Assembly: GCF_019578655.1 (NCBI RefSeq)
Contig: NC_063264.1
Coordinates: forward strand, 7,791,213 to 7,855,212
Source of the DNA: Ricinus communis
Taxonomy: Eukaryota > Streptophyta > Magnoliopsida > Malpighiales > Euphorbiaceae
Direction: 5' to 3'
Length of the DNA: 64,000 nucleotides
Positions 34,076 to 46,849 of the stretch are shown one piece after another; position 1 is the first letter of the stretch; every line of letters begins with the position of its first letter. A model generated the notes under the pieces. That model did not search any database, was not told the DNA's origin, and saw only the letters and a program-made list of their open reading frames with translations. A program made the position numbers and the translations under genes.

Positions 34076-35998
34076 TATTTATAAAGTTTCAGGTTTTCTG
34101 GTATTGCCCATGGTAGCAAGATTATAAAAGATGTAGTAGTACTAGTTGGGTTTTTGGTTCCTTGTGTATTTGCACATTTTTATATATTTTTTTTCTATTA
34201 ATTTGCACTTGTGCACACTTGAATTCTTCTAGTTATAACCTCTATAATTATATGCCATTTCAAGTGTTCTTTTACTATAGTTGAAATCTAGCACTTGGAG
34301 GATTTTTATATATGCGAGATAGAGGAACTATTTTCCCCTTGAATCTTTATCGGTGCGGTAGTTTCATTCATATTTCTTGCTTCTTTATATAGGAGGTTAC
34401 TGCTAAAAACGATTTAAGAAAAGGTCTTTGCTTTTTTTTTTTTTTTGGTCTTTTAAGCTTTGGTGGGTGATTAGTTGCATCTTGTCCATATATTGGATCT
34501 TGTCAGTGTGAATGAGAGTTCTTGCTTTCTGAAGTTTGGTTCATTAAGCCATTATGTGGACAAAGATTTTATAAATGAAACAACTATTACTTGCTATATC
34601 TCGTCATTGGCTCATTCCTTAGGTGCTTGGTTGAGATTAAATCCGTGCAAATGGTCCTTCTCTGTTTTGCTTGATTGTGACACACATAATAAAGTCCAAA
34701 CATGTCATCACTCTCAACACAGAGGCTGTGGCTATTCCTCTCATCCTTCTTGTGTTCTTAGTCCATGTTCGTTAACCTTGCTTTGACCCTCATAACCTCA
34801 TGTAATTAGCTTAAGAACGCTAACTCGGGCACTGCTAAATAGAAGGGTCCTACAATGAAGTTTTTTCATCTGCCGTCATGCAATTTCTATACCATGGTTA
34901 CGGGTTTACTTAATCGGACCTGTAGGAGCTTAAACTGCTGGTCCTGTTCTTTGTTGTTGTACTTACCTTCCATCTTTAATTGCACAAGTATTGTGTCGTT
35001 TCTTCTTTCTGAAATTATTTGCCGCTTGCCTGATTTTACCAGTTTGCTAGGATTATTAGCATATTGTCAAAGTTGCTACTTCTTTTCTTCCTCTACAATT
35101 ACTAAAGTTATGGGCTAGTGACACAAAATCGAGGGGTCTTCCGCCAAGATATTTAATGTTCTCGTACACTGTATTCCTCCAATCCAAGGTCCCTGTCTAC
35201 AGAGGACCATAGCTATTTAAATAAACATGTGAATAGTTCATTTTTATTGCTGAATGCTGTCTTTTTGATATGTGGCCTGACATGATTGCCACGTTTTAGC
35301 TTTGTAGAACAAATATATTATGGACAACATCAACTAGGATGAAAATGTTGATTTTCAAAATCAGGCACAACAATGACGTAAGATTGAATACTGTACACAT
35401 GTTCTGCTGTTTCTTACTTCAGCCTAAATTTTCACTATGCGTTCCCTTGATTTGTGCTTACTCCCATTGCCATGGTTTTGTTATAGAGACATTAGTTCCT
35501 TCTGACATGTCTTGCATCATTATTTAATAAGGCTCATACCAACATATAGAGTTGCAATTAACTATCAATTTAAAAGTCTTCTAACAACATATTGAGTTGC
35601 AATTACCTATCAGATCTGTTTCAAGATATACATCCGTATTTGACATTCAAGAGCAAGAGTTTGGACTATTTTCTTGCTTCAGGAAATTTGCGGCAAAGCA
35701 AATAGAGGATTAATTAGGAGTTCTTAGAGTGCCTGAACACTCTTGAGAGGAAATTGGCTCTTAATTGGATTGTGATATGTGGCATTAGGTTGTCTACAAC
35801 ATGCCTAAAGGTATTTATTTAAGCAAGTAGATAGTGCTAATCAGTGCACTGAGCATCTGGCATGATGATATCATGTTGTCAGGTCAAGTAACTTCATGCT
35901 TGTGTATTTCCAAAGCATGGTCATCTATCTTTTGACATGTTACATGAGTTTTCATGGTTAGTGGTGGTTAATTCAACATTGATAGCTCTTTGATACAG
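33792..35998 (+). other. Long 5' UTR intron of the AT-hook gene
   Basis: A CT-rich leader around 33670-33791 ends TACAAAG/GTACAATC, and a good acceptor (TTGATACAG) ends at 35998, 44 bases before the ATG at 36043. The 2.2 kb between has only domain-less frames (34475-34786, 34855-35118). Further leader exons are possible, for example after the acceptor GCTTCAG near 35682. An AT microsatellite lies at 34044-34071. Confidence 0.45.
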
Positions 35999-36042
35999 GA
36001 ACAACTTGCATAAAAGGAAAGGAAGATTTATTTTATATATTT

Positions 36043-37423
36043 ATGAACATGAGCGAAGCAAACCAAGGGAATAATCCTGATGCATCAGCAATTGTCCCTG
36101 TGAAGCGCAAGCGTGGTCGTCCACGTAAGTATCCAAAGTCAGGTCTAGATCCCGCAAGGGATTCTCATGCTCCAAGGGGTCATAATCCAAATCATGGGGA
36201 GAGGTATCGTGTTCCACCTGAATCTGTAGGAGTCCATGGAAATCAGCCCCGTCAAGTAGATCCAGTTAACAATCCAACTGACCTCATGGTGGGTCAGACA
36301 GTTCATGGCATCATTGAGGCAGCATTTGATGCTGGATACTTGCTCACTGTCAGGGTTAGCAACTCAGAAACCACTTTGAGGGGTGTTGTTTTTAAGGCTG
36401 GACATTATGTTCCTGTTTCTGCAGACAATGATGTCGCCCCGGGTGTTCAAATGATTAGGAGAAATGAGATGCCACTCCCAAGAGAAAACTATGCTCAAGT
36501 CCATAGCCATAATTCTCGATCTAGAGAGAGAAATGGAAATGTCCATGCAGCTCGAGTTGCTAATCCAGTAGTCTCCAAAGGCAAACAGGTGTCTTCAGTG
36601 GCAACTGAAACTCCTTCTGGGGTCTCAGGAGGCAATTTGGTGCCTGCTGTACTCCAGCCCATTAATTCATCAAATGGGCCTGCTGGGGAACCGTCTTCAA
36701 TTGCAGCCCAACCTGACCATGCAATGGCCTCTAAAGGGAAACAGGTGCTAGTTGATGCACATCCATCAAATGGATCAACACCTACAGAACAAGTGCAGGC
36801 TGTTCAAACCCATTTGCAGTTTCAATTTCAAAATAATCGCCAGGTAACACCTTCAGGCATACAGCAGGAAGCTGGTTTGCCGAAGTTACTGCAAGAGGCT
36901 GAAGCTAAATCAATGGAGTTACCTGCTATGCCTTTTGAGAGACTGTTAACTGAAGTCATCAAGAGAAATCAGGTTCCAACGCAGTCAACAGAGACTGATA
37001 CCAGCTCAGCTGGTAAGTTGTCTACTAAAGATTCTAGCATTGCTACTGAAGATGATGTCAATGACTCGGACCAGGCACTTTCTGTTGAGCCCCTGCAAGC
37101 TGTACAGCCTGATCTACATAATCACCCTACAGTTGTGTTGACACCTTTGGAGAATTATAGAACCGGAAAAATGACTGAGCTGTTGCAGGTAATATGAATG
37201 ATCATTTAGAGTGGAAATAATGTTATATTCATTAATGGTTAACTGATATCCAGCACTTAAGAAGGTTTTGCAGGAAAGAATGACAGAGAACAAGACAACT
37301 CATGCACAGGATCTAACTGCAGATCACAAACCAAAATTAGATGAGTGGAGAAGCCAAGAACCTGAGGATGGAGATGAAGGCAGTGGTCATTCTAAGAACC
37401 GCTCGCGATCATCAAGTGTCTGA
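36043..37423 (+). CDS. AT-hook nuclear protein (METABOLIC NETWORK MODULATOR 1-like)
   Basis: Two coding exons, 36043-37188 and 37274-37423, phase 0, giving 431 aa. An AT-hook (KRKRGRPRKYPK, residues 21-32, core G25-R26-P27) predicts minor-groove binding to AT-rich DNA. Residues ~80-145 form a conserved block (VGQTVHGIIEAAFDAGYLL, GVVFKAGHYVPVSADNDVAP) that I associate with the plant proteins annotated METABOLIC NETWORK MODULATOR 1; that name is from memory and unverified. The rest is Gln/Ser/Pro-rich and probably disordered, and the C-terminus is an RSRSSSV tail. Met3 is an alternative start. Expected location is the nucleus; targets are unknown. Confidence 0.82.
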
Positions 37424-38706
37424 TGCTGCTGGATCAGATGTTTCCTTGAGCAATAATATGCCTGCTACTTATTCGTCTAGCAAGTTCAAGGACAATTTTC
37501 AGCAATCTATTATATCTTTAGAAAGTTCATTACATTAGAATAGGTAAAGGCTATATGTCTGAACCTTAAAAAAATCAAATACCTTTTCGTAAGCTCAGGT
37601 TTACAGGTAGATAAGAGAACTAGTTGGACGTTGTTTAGCAGTTGTAAGTTATATATCATAGTTTGAAGTTTATAGCTCGTTAAAAATACAGCTCAAATGT
37701 CCTGCTCATATGCCCAGGGATTTATGATCCAATGTTATAGATACATGTTTTACATACATTTATTTGCCAGTGCTTTGAAGAAAAAAAAAAAAGAGAAAAG
37801 AAAGCAGGAGTAGACCCAAAAAAAGGGAAAAAAAAAAAAAGGAAACGAGAGCGGCCCTTTTGTAACCTTTGACAGATTAGTGAACCCGCCTGTGCAAAAG
37901 AGAAAAAAAAAAAAAACAGATTTATCATTCAAGAACATGGATGTAAGTGTTTTCTTCCATTGTTCAAGAAGCGTATTATAACATCAGCCTGGTTTTGCCA
38001 TTATTGCGACCCGTTTACTTTCACGCAAGGTTGCTTTACGCATTCGTTCTCCTTTTTCATTCCGTTCTGTGTGTATGTGTGTTTTTTGTTTTCTGGATAT
38101 ATGAATTGGAGGGAAAAGGGCAAAGTTTGAACTCCTGCCTTTGTCATGATGCAACAGGTGCCACAAGCCTAGTGTCTATTTAGGCATGGATTTTAGATAG
38201 AAAGATACGTTACTACAAATATAATAAAAGTCGTGATATATACACATAAAAAAGTAATCTAAAACGATGTACTGACAATTTCAAACTCCAAGGTATACTG
38301 ACAATTTCATACTCCAAGGTAAAGAGATGAAGTAGCCTTCATTCAAATATTGCTCAGCAACCACAAGAACTAGTCATGGCAAGATTGAAAGAATTTCCAA
38401 ATGACATTCTATATCAAAACATCGGGCCTGTTTTTTTCTGGCTTTTTCAATAATGTACATCTCGATCCTCCCGACTAGCAACTCACCTTCTGTATACGAA
38501 CCTCCTTCCCCCCATTTTCACAAAAATGAAATATAACCCCTAAATCTTGTCTTACATCAAAACCCAAGCTAGAAAGAGCTTAACCCTGCATACTGATGAT
38601 AGAAATTGGAACACCTCTGTACTACATATTCTTTCAGAAAAATCTGTGGATCAAAATTTTTGTCGTTCATGGAAAAGAATCATGAATTTATACCAGTGGG
38701 ATATAC
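37424..38706. other. Convergent 3' region with purine-rich tract and small duplication
   Basis: Lies between the stops of the AT-hook gene (+) and the CID gene (-). It contains an A/G-rich tract at about 37779-37916 and a tandem duplication at 38271-38322 (two ~26-bp units starting ACTGACAATTTCA). Frames at 37722-38183 are low-complexity. I see no gene. Confidence 0.55.
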
Positions 38707-41700
38707 TCATGGAAACTTGGTGCTGAAAAGAGCATTAGATCCTGGGACCGGGATAGCACGATTAGCAGGGATAGGAGGTTGCAGAAGAGGAATGTGGTTT
38801 GGCATTGCAAATGGTTGCTGGCCACTAGCTATAAAAGGCGGGGGTGCACACATTTGCAGGGCCTGTCCTGTTGCACTTCCTGCAATCCAAATAAAATTGG
38901 TCAAAATATGACCACCCAGAAAGTTATGCTTAAATATTTTTATTACACTCCAGCATAATTGTTCCTCGGCAAAGAGAGTAAGCAATGCCAAGAAAACATC
39001 AACATTCTCTATCTGTATGGATTAAAATTATAATAGCTGAAAACAGTTCATAAATCAGTAAGATTTACAATTGCTGGGATGAAGGGAAGAAATTAGATAA
39101 GCATCAGGACTAAATAACCATAGGCTGTTTTCTTTCCCTTGAAAAAATATGCATAAAGTACAAGAACACACTCATGTTTCCTATAGTCAACTTATTACAT
39201 TGAATTTGAAGTTCTCTGTTCAAAAAATCTTGAGGTATAGGGGACATCTTTAAAACAGTTGCTTTATACATTAACAACGATGCCATCTCATCGACTCAAG
39301 TGGAATAAACCTAACTTTCTAATTCAAATAAGTAGAAGCGTATATATTGAAGCTGTATAGTTAGGTCTCATTATTTACTTGGTAAATAAACACAAAAGAG
39401 CTAAGCTTGTGTACATGTAAAATCATGAACTATGAAAATACACGATTTCCTTCCACAAATATGTTCATCTGAAAAAAAAAAAAAAAAAACCATTTATACC
39501 TTGATGTTTAGGATATTGAACCTGATGCGGAGTCAACAGAGGACGTGCAGATATAGGTGAGATGGTAGCTGTACTATGTATCAAATCCTTCCATTTGAAA
39601 TTAAAGACAAAATCACAATCAGAAAATTATCAGAAAACATTCTAGGATAGGAACCCCAGGACAAAAACTAAATTAATAAATAGAAGAACTAACTAAAAAG
39701 AATTTAGAAATGCCACCAGGAGCTCAAAATATGTAAACCAAGAAAACAAAGTTGGAAAAATTTTCCTTTCATGACATTACATTCCAAGTTCCTTAACAGA
39801 AACAGCAGATAACCATTTCTAAGAAAAAAATATTTTACTTTAAAAGTTGCCATTTATTAGTCCCTGTATCAATTATGCACATGACAAGGACTTTTTTGCA
39901 GTAACGCAAAATACTGTTTCATATTTACTTAGTAGAAGGATGGCTGTGACTTAAAGAGATCCCTGACATCGACCAGACACTGGCCAAGGACAATTGATAG
40001 TTTTAATATATCACTAAAAACTCTGGCAGATATATAGCTAGCATTATGAGGACAATAACAATGTCCTTCAGTTGTCCTAGGCACTTTTTGGTCTATTAAA
40101 GAATACTTAATAAATTTTCCCTCCTGGAATGGAGTCTAGACCGTTCTATTGTTCTCTATAAGCTACAACACCTAAATACCTATAGATATTTCCAAAAAGA
40201 ATCGAATTTAGGAAACTACCAAACACCAAAGTGCTTTAATCATGTAATGCTATGGACAATATTATCTTACATGAGGAACTGATTGCACATAGACAAGCTG
40301 TCCAAGTCGTCCAACCACAACCTACAGGGAGAGAGAGAGAGAGAGGACAATGTTAGCATTGCATAAATCACCACTTCAGTACCAAATAAAGACAAAAGTT
40401 TCCACATGCACAAAATAAAAACAGGTATTAACTGCAGAATGAATATCACAGGAAATCTTCCTTTTACTCACAGCTTGAGAATTTGGAGGCACATATGCTG
40501 GTGCAGCCTGAACAGCATGATATTGACCAGCATATCTAAGCGGCTGTGTCCTGTTCCCCATGTGGCCAACAATCTGTAACTGAAGAAGAATCAGAACTAC
40601 AACAGCATCAAAAAATAGAAAGAGAAAGCATCGACTCTCACATTGTGTTAAAAGGAAATAGTCTTGCTACTAGGTAATCTTAAAGTTCTCATAAGGAAAG
40701 AAAAAACCAATTTCCTAATTATAAATTTCCTCGAGCAGTATCTGCATCGACTGCACTAATTTTCCGAAGAAAAGACAAAGTTATAAACTGCTTTGACAAA
40801 TTTCTACCGCTACTAAAGCACTTATTCTCATGGTGTAAATGTCACTAATTAAATTCAGTCCAGTGCTCTAAAACTAAACCCCGTATGTGAACTTCGGGTA
40901 TATATTATAAAAATCGAGAGAAAACTTCCACAGTGGAAGTATATCTTCAATATACATATTATAGTACAGGTATGTGGCTGAGAAGAGACAGATAACAATT
41001 GATACTTGAAGAAGAAAACCAAAGGCATAGTCTAAATTAACATCAGAACATACTAAAAATAGAAGATGCAAGTTGACTAATACATACTGGTTGTGAAAAT
41101 TGAGGACCAGCACCACTGTTTACAGCAGCTAAGTTAGTGTATGGAGCAAACTTGGCAGTTACAGATGGCCGAGGTGCAAAAGGACTAATAGCAACTTCTG
41201 GCTGAGCAGCAGCAACAGCGACAGCAACAGCAGGTATCATAGAAGAGTTGCTTGGTACATAAGCCATGCTTGATACTGCCGGCACTGCGTTGGCTGATAT
41301 TGGAGTTGCAAAAGATGGACAGAAAATTTTGGCTCCTGGATTGAGCTTGAATTCCTGAAATAAAATAAATCCTTTTTTTTAAGAAGAAAAAGTCATACTG
41401 AAATTGATATTATGAAGTTCCCAAGGAATTATCCATAACCCAATTAGAAAAAATACAAAAATGTGCAATAATGATCTAACAGCTAGCATATTAATTAAGA
41501 TCATCCAAACAGATAAGTTAATAAATGGAAGCCAAACATGGTTACTACCTTGGAGATTTTAGTGGACTCTGAGCTTTGCGAAGAAATCACATCTGCTGAA
41601 GAAGATAATGAACCAGAATGTGATTCTGAGGTCACCTCAACTAGAGGACTGGAAGCAGTTGAAATACTTGAACCAACAGCATTTCCACAAGATAACCCAT

Positions 41701-44645
41701 TAGGTGACAGTTTCCTTGTCCCTCGCCCTTCCTCAATAGTCTTTCCTTCAGAAAGACAGAGAACCGCTGTATGTGAAGTACTAAACTATTAAAACAGGAT
41801 GACACCAGAATAAAGAAAAGAATATTCTAACTTGAAGCTGGAAAGTGATTAATACATCATAAAGATACAGATAATCTACCAGGAAAGGTGCCGTAAAATT
41901 CTGTAACTTGAGCGGTTAAAAAATATTATTTAACCGCGCCTCATCAGAGATTTGTAATTTTAAAATCACATCTATAAGATAAAGCAAGCACCCAAAATAA
42001 TGTTCCATAAGTTTTTAACACCACATAACACTTTGATATGCAAGTTCAAGGTGTAATGGTTGTAATTATCATTATCATAAGCTCATGTAGTAAAGCCTTT
42101 AACACTATGGACATTGATTTTCACTTCCTACTGCTATACAAGCATATCAATAAAATGGCATATTCACTGCAACCATAATATTTTTCCTTTCATTTTTCTG
42201 TTTTTGTTTTTGTTTTTGTTTTTTTTTTTTGTTTGAACAGACAACCATTAGAATATTCAAATACTGAGGACAAGGTATGCCTTTCTGAATCAGATACTTA
42301 GCTGTTATTTTGGGTATTGAACTTACAGATTGAATTTGAGCTTTGAACTTCATCATCCTGCATAAAACAGTTGCGGAGGTAAATACCTACATAAGTCATG
42401 TTTCAATTACAGAAACTCTGGATCTTATAAAACAAAATAAGTTAAGCCCATCATAACATACACTCTTCTCTCTTTGTAGTTGAAACTTTTGTTTCTGATG
42501 ATCATGCTCCCCTTGTGATCTTTCATCTCCAATCTGTCTGTCAAAAAAATAATTGACGGGATTCTGAAAATTAGAAAGAATTCATATGAGGAAATAATTT
42601 GAAGATAAAACATATCTGAGCAAAGATGCTATGCCCAAACGATAATACTAGAAATCAGTCATGTAGAACAATTATGTGGAAATTCATGCTCGATCTGGAT
42701 TTCTCATAATGCCAGTGACAATTCACAGAATGCTAAGAACAAGAACCAAAGTATAGCACGGTCCTAAGCGTGATCATCAATTAACAGACTAAAACTTGGA
42801 AAAGGAAACTAAATTGTACCTCCCAAGAACTGAGGCACCAGGAGCTTCTTCGCTCTGCAATAAGGAACTATGAGTCAAAAGGAAACTTAATAAGAAATAA
42901 AAAAATAAAAAAAAACTTATATAAAATCTCTCCACCCCAACCCCCCTCTCCTCTTTATCCCACTCACGCACAAACACTACAGACAAACCCCTTGAAAACG
43001 TATCCCTACTCATAAACTATCATCCACAATTCCACACCTAATGGAGTTCACCTTAGGGTATAGGAAGCTTTATAACAAAACCAAGAAGAATTAAAAAGGT
43101 CAAACTTGTTACCCAATATAGCAAAGTGAGCTAATAAAGACACAAAAGGCATAATAAAAATATATCTTCTGATGTGTAATAGAAGCTATCATCCTTCTGG
43201 ACACTCTTTCCCTATTAAACATACCAAGTTACATCTTGAACAGGTCACAGTAAACCCAACCTTTGAAATATCAGTCATATCTTTCTTCCTGAGGTCAACT
43301 TCCATGGCAATTACTGAATGATTTGTAAATTTTCTTCCATCATGCTCCTTTAGAACTTTGTTTGGCAGGAATCCATTAGCAGAAGTAATCTTGTTTTCAG
43401 CTGAAATCCTAATTAAATAATGATTGTAAGAACCTAGTTCAATTATTATAATCAAATTAACAATAAAACTTGGGTATTGACTATCTCAGCCATCAGTTTT
43501 CTGAATTTCTAGATAGCTGCGCATTCTCATTTTTCATATTACCTTGACATGAACACAATTTTTGTTACATGTGCAATATTTCTAACAAGCAACACATGCA
43601 ATGGGAGAAACTCCTGTACATATCTGATAGGGAACATGGAAAATAATAAAAGGAAACAGGAAGAGCATAACCTAATAAAAGAACCTCAAAGCATTATATA
43701 TTCTAATCCAAATATGACAGTTTCAATCCATAATCCAAATCCAAAATAAGCTAATACCTGTTATCATTAAGTTTCTTTTTATCCACAGCAGACTTGTTAG
43801 ATTCCTTTGCCTCATTTTCTAAGATCTCAGAAGAAGGGACTTCCACCACAGCAGCTTCTACATAATCACTAGCTACATTTCCATTGATACCATCAGCTGG
43901 GAAAAGGACTCCCTGTAGATAAAGTCCCGCACATAGCAAGCAGATTTTTTATTGTCACATCCCAACATTACAAAAAATTACCAAGGATCTAAAAATGAAG
44001 AAGAACAATCCAAAAAAGAAAAATAAAGAAGCTTCACCTTGGCAACAACTTGAACAAGATCGCATGAAAGAATAACAAGTGTTTCCATGACACTCCCATT
44101 GGCAACATTTGCAACTAGTTTCCCTTTCCTAGTCAATTTAGCTTCCTTCAATACAATACCTACACAAAAAATAACATAACTCAACCCTATAAGTACTACT
44201 TAATCCATCATCACAACTCAAAAACAAAAAGTGGAAACTAGAAAAGTAAAATTATTGATTAAAATAAACAATCCAGATCAGAATCAAATCTGATCCTCTC
44301 CAGAATAAACAAAAAGCAAATAAATTTCTCAATAAAATTAAAAACCCAGATACGACTCCTTAAGAAAATCATACCCATATAAGATTTTGTTTAAGAAACA
44401 CAGCCAACAAATTAGAATCGATATAAGAGATTACGAAACTAATCCCAAATAAAAGAAATTCTAGAAATGAACTGACCATAATCCTTGTCGACAGAGGCAG
44501 TGTGGAAGATACCAGAATAGACAGAGCCATCTCTGACATGAACATCAACAGGGAGTCCAATTATACACATAGTAGCAAACAATAAGGTCTCACTTAAACA
44601 AGTCTCTGTTTCTAGTCGTGCTTGTGTTCTGTTTTTGTAACCCAT
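38707..44645 (-). CDS. Ataxin-2-like, PABP-interacting CID protein (CID3-like)
   Basis: Thirteen coding exons on the minus strand: 44645-44477, 44159-44038, 43912-43758, 43408-43225, 42854-42820, 42537-42462, 42357-42327, 41766-41549, 41354-41088, 40573-40472, 40321-40271, 39587-39500 and 38879-38707, about 556 aa. Residues ~20-96 are an LSm-like domain (MCIIGLPVDVHVRDGSVYSG). Exon 9 opens with EFKLNPGAKIFCPSF, a PAM2 motif that binds the C-terminal domain of poly(A)-binding protein. The C-terminus is Pro/Ala/Gln-rich. Together these match plant CID proteins related to ataxin-2, which act on mRNA in the cytoplasm; I see no clear LsmAD domain. The exon 4 donor is uncertain: GTATGT at 43224 is the stronger site, GTTGGG at 43260 also keeps phase. 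The exon 8 acceptor at 41766 is the one giving correct phase. Confidence 0.85.
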
Positions 44646-44899
44646 CAGTTTCTCTTTCTTTCTTATTTTCTTCTTCTGGGAAATTGAACCAAGTTCTATT
44701 ACTGAGCAAATCTCTGTTAGATAATTCAGTAGTGGAGTTTTTTGTGTTAAAAATAGGGAAAGATCTGAGAAGTATGAGCAATATTTTTGTTTTCGGGGCT
44801 GAAACTTTCTGCGAGGGAATACGTTTTCCTTTTTGTGAGAAAGATGGTGTCCTCTTGGTCTTTATAAATATTGTTCTTTATTTTAAAAAATATATATTA

Positions 44900-46415
44900 T
44901 TATACACGTATTATAATTTCCGTAATTTTTGCCTTCTCTAGTAAAAATGGAGGAACACGAAGAGCATTTTCATATATTTCTTTTATGTAATATTGATAAA
45001 TATACATTACCTATTTATATATGTAATGTGTATTGGCATCATAGATAATTAGATGTATACTTGCTCTATGAGCATATTAAAATATTAATGAAGATAATAA
45101 TTAAATAATGTTAATAATATATCATATAGAGATAGCAATAAAAATATAATAAATATGAAAAAGACAATTATATAACATGAATTATTAACTAATGAATTTT
45201 ACTATATCAGTAGTTTACAATTTATTGGAAATTTTATATTTTTCTATTTTAAAACTATTTTCATCAAAATAAAATTTAAAAGAAATTTAGATATTTTAAA
45301 TTTTAAAAGTGAGAAAAAAATTAAATGGATGAATCGATGAATTTTTTAATTTAATTATTAAAAAATTAGAAAGTAATATGTTAGTATAACATGTCAAATT
45401 AAAAGAAATATTTTTAAAAAATAAAAATTATATAAGATAGACTATGCTAGAGTATTTCATAATAAACTTTTATAAAAAAATACTAATATACAAAAAGTTG
45501 GTTTTAAATAAAAAAAGATTTCAGAAAAAAGAAAATATCTTTTAAAATATATATATATATATATATATAGCTAATGTTGGATGAGAAATTAAAAAGATAA
45601 AAATAAAAGGAGACCACTGACTTTTACTTCAACATATACTTACTTAGTTATTGATATATATATCATGTTGATTTTAATAATTGAAATCACTATTATTTAT
45701 TCGATAAAACAATAAAATAACTAAAAAGTAATATTAACATGCTAATTTCTTTAATAAGTTAACGTATAATTTTATTAAATGAATATAATATATTTTATTA
45801 TTATCAATATATATCCACATAATCATCGATTTATATATTTGTTTTCGGTTTAACACATTTCTTACTTTTTTTAGTTTGTAACGTTTTTATTTCTTGCTAT
45901 TTAAAGGAAAAATTGACTTTGTAGCTTTAATATTTATTAATAATTTTAATAAAATCTTAATAAAATCTATATATTACACAATATTAATACAATAACCTAC
46001 AAGAATGTTTAATAAAATCCTAATGAAAATATATAAAAAGAAGGTGCTAAAATGATTTTTTTTTTAATTTTTAATTTTAGTATTTTAAAATAACAACAAA
46101 TTAATGATTTAAAAAAATGAAACTATTATTTTTCAAGCATAAAAATAAAATGGTAATTTAAACACAATTCTTTTTCTTAAATTGAGAGGGGAAAAAAAAC
46201 TAACGTGACAAGTGCCTTATTTAGCCCTAATTTTACTTATGATATTTATCACAATATGCACAATAACTAACAATGGAGTATTAGTTTTCTTTTTTAAGGG
46301 CAAACATGAAATTTAAGTTGTCATGATCTAATGTTAAGTAATCAATCACTAACAAATTATAAACTTGAATCAATTACAGAAATACTCTTACCTAAATATA
46401 GCAAATCATCTCCAA
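44900..46415. other. AT-rich intergenic region
   Basis: Upstream of the CID gene and of the RALF gene (divergent). No coding potential is seen. It contains an AT run at about 45548-45569. Confidence 0.6.
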
Positions 46416-46424
46416 TATATATAA
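46416..46424 (+). promoter_or_regulatory. Putative TATA box of RALF-like gene
   Basis: TATATATAA about 100 bp before the ATG at 46520, in otherwise AT-rich DNA. Position is plausible, but the composition weakens the call. Confidence 0.4.
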
Positions 46425-46519
46425 CCAATGAAATCCTCATTCACAATTGAGAAGTTAAAGCAACACAAACAATTCTTATAATCACTTAGGACTTGTTTGG
46501 GTGTTGCTCTTCTCAAGAA

Positions 46520-46837
46520 ATGGCTATGCCTAAAGGGTATGTCATTTATTGTCTTTGCATCCTTTTAGTGAGCAAAACTTTGATTGGGGAAGTAGAGGCA
46601 AGGAATTGTATTGGAGTTTTAACATGTTTTGGTAAAAGAGAAGAAAAATCAAGGGCTCCAAGTCCAAGTTACAGACGAGGAGATGTAGATGCAAAGAGTG
46701 AGATAGAGTATGGAGCTATTAACGAAGGAGACCCTTTTCACTGTGGTGAAGGCAATGAGAAATGCAAGAGAGAGCAACAAATGAATCCATGGCGCAGGGG
46801 TTGCAATCAAATAACCAAGTGTCGACACCGGCCATAA
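46520..46837 (+). CDS. RALF-like secreted peptide precursor
   Basis: RALFs are cysteine-rich apoplastic peptides sensed by CrRLK1L receptors such as FERONIA; they alkalinise the apoplast and regulate growth. Intronless, 105 aa from ATG 46520 (ATG 46526 is an alternative; the frame is open further upstream without an ATG). Residues ~5-27 are a hydrophobic signal peptide. The C-terminal region has the RALF pattern: EYGAI, a first Cys pair (FHCGEGNEKC), then NPWRRGCNQITKCR with the second pair. The propeptide carries RRGD rather than the RRxL site-1-protease motif of AtRALF1-type precursors, and the receptor-contact segment reads IEYGAI instead of YISYGAL. Like the shorter diverged RALFs, it may be secreted without that processing step. 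No neighbour is related. Confidence 0.85.
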   Translation: MAMPKGYVIYCLCILLVSKTLIGEVEARNCIGVLTCFGKREEKSRAPSPSYRRGDVDAKSEIEYGAINEGDPFHCGEGNEKCKREQQMNPWRRGCNQITKCRHRP

Positions 46838-46849
46838 GCCCATAATTAA

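Noticed and set aside
34475..35118. Two Cys/Ser-rich open frames upstream of the AT-hook gene
   Set aside because: They fall inside the probable leader intron and have no recognisable domain or codon bias.
41785..41785. CID exon 8 acceptor at TAATAG ending 41786
   Set aside because: Gives a phase clash with exon 7 and an immediate stop; the CATACAG acceptor ending 41767 joins in phase.
41538..41792. Acidic 84-codon plus-strand frame
   Set aside because: Antisense to exon 8 of the CID gene, whose minus-strand reading is continuous with its neighbours.
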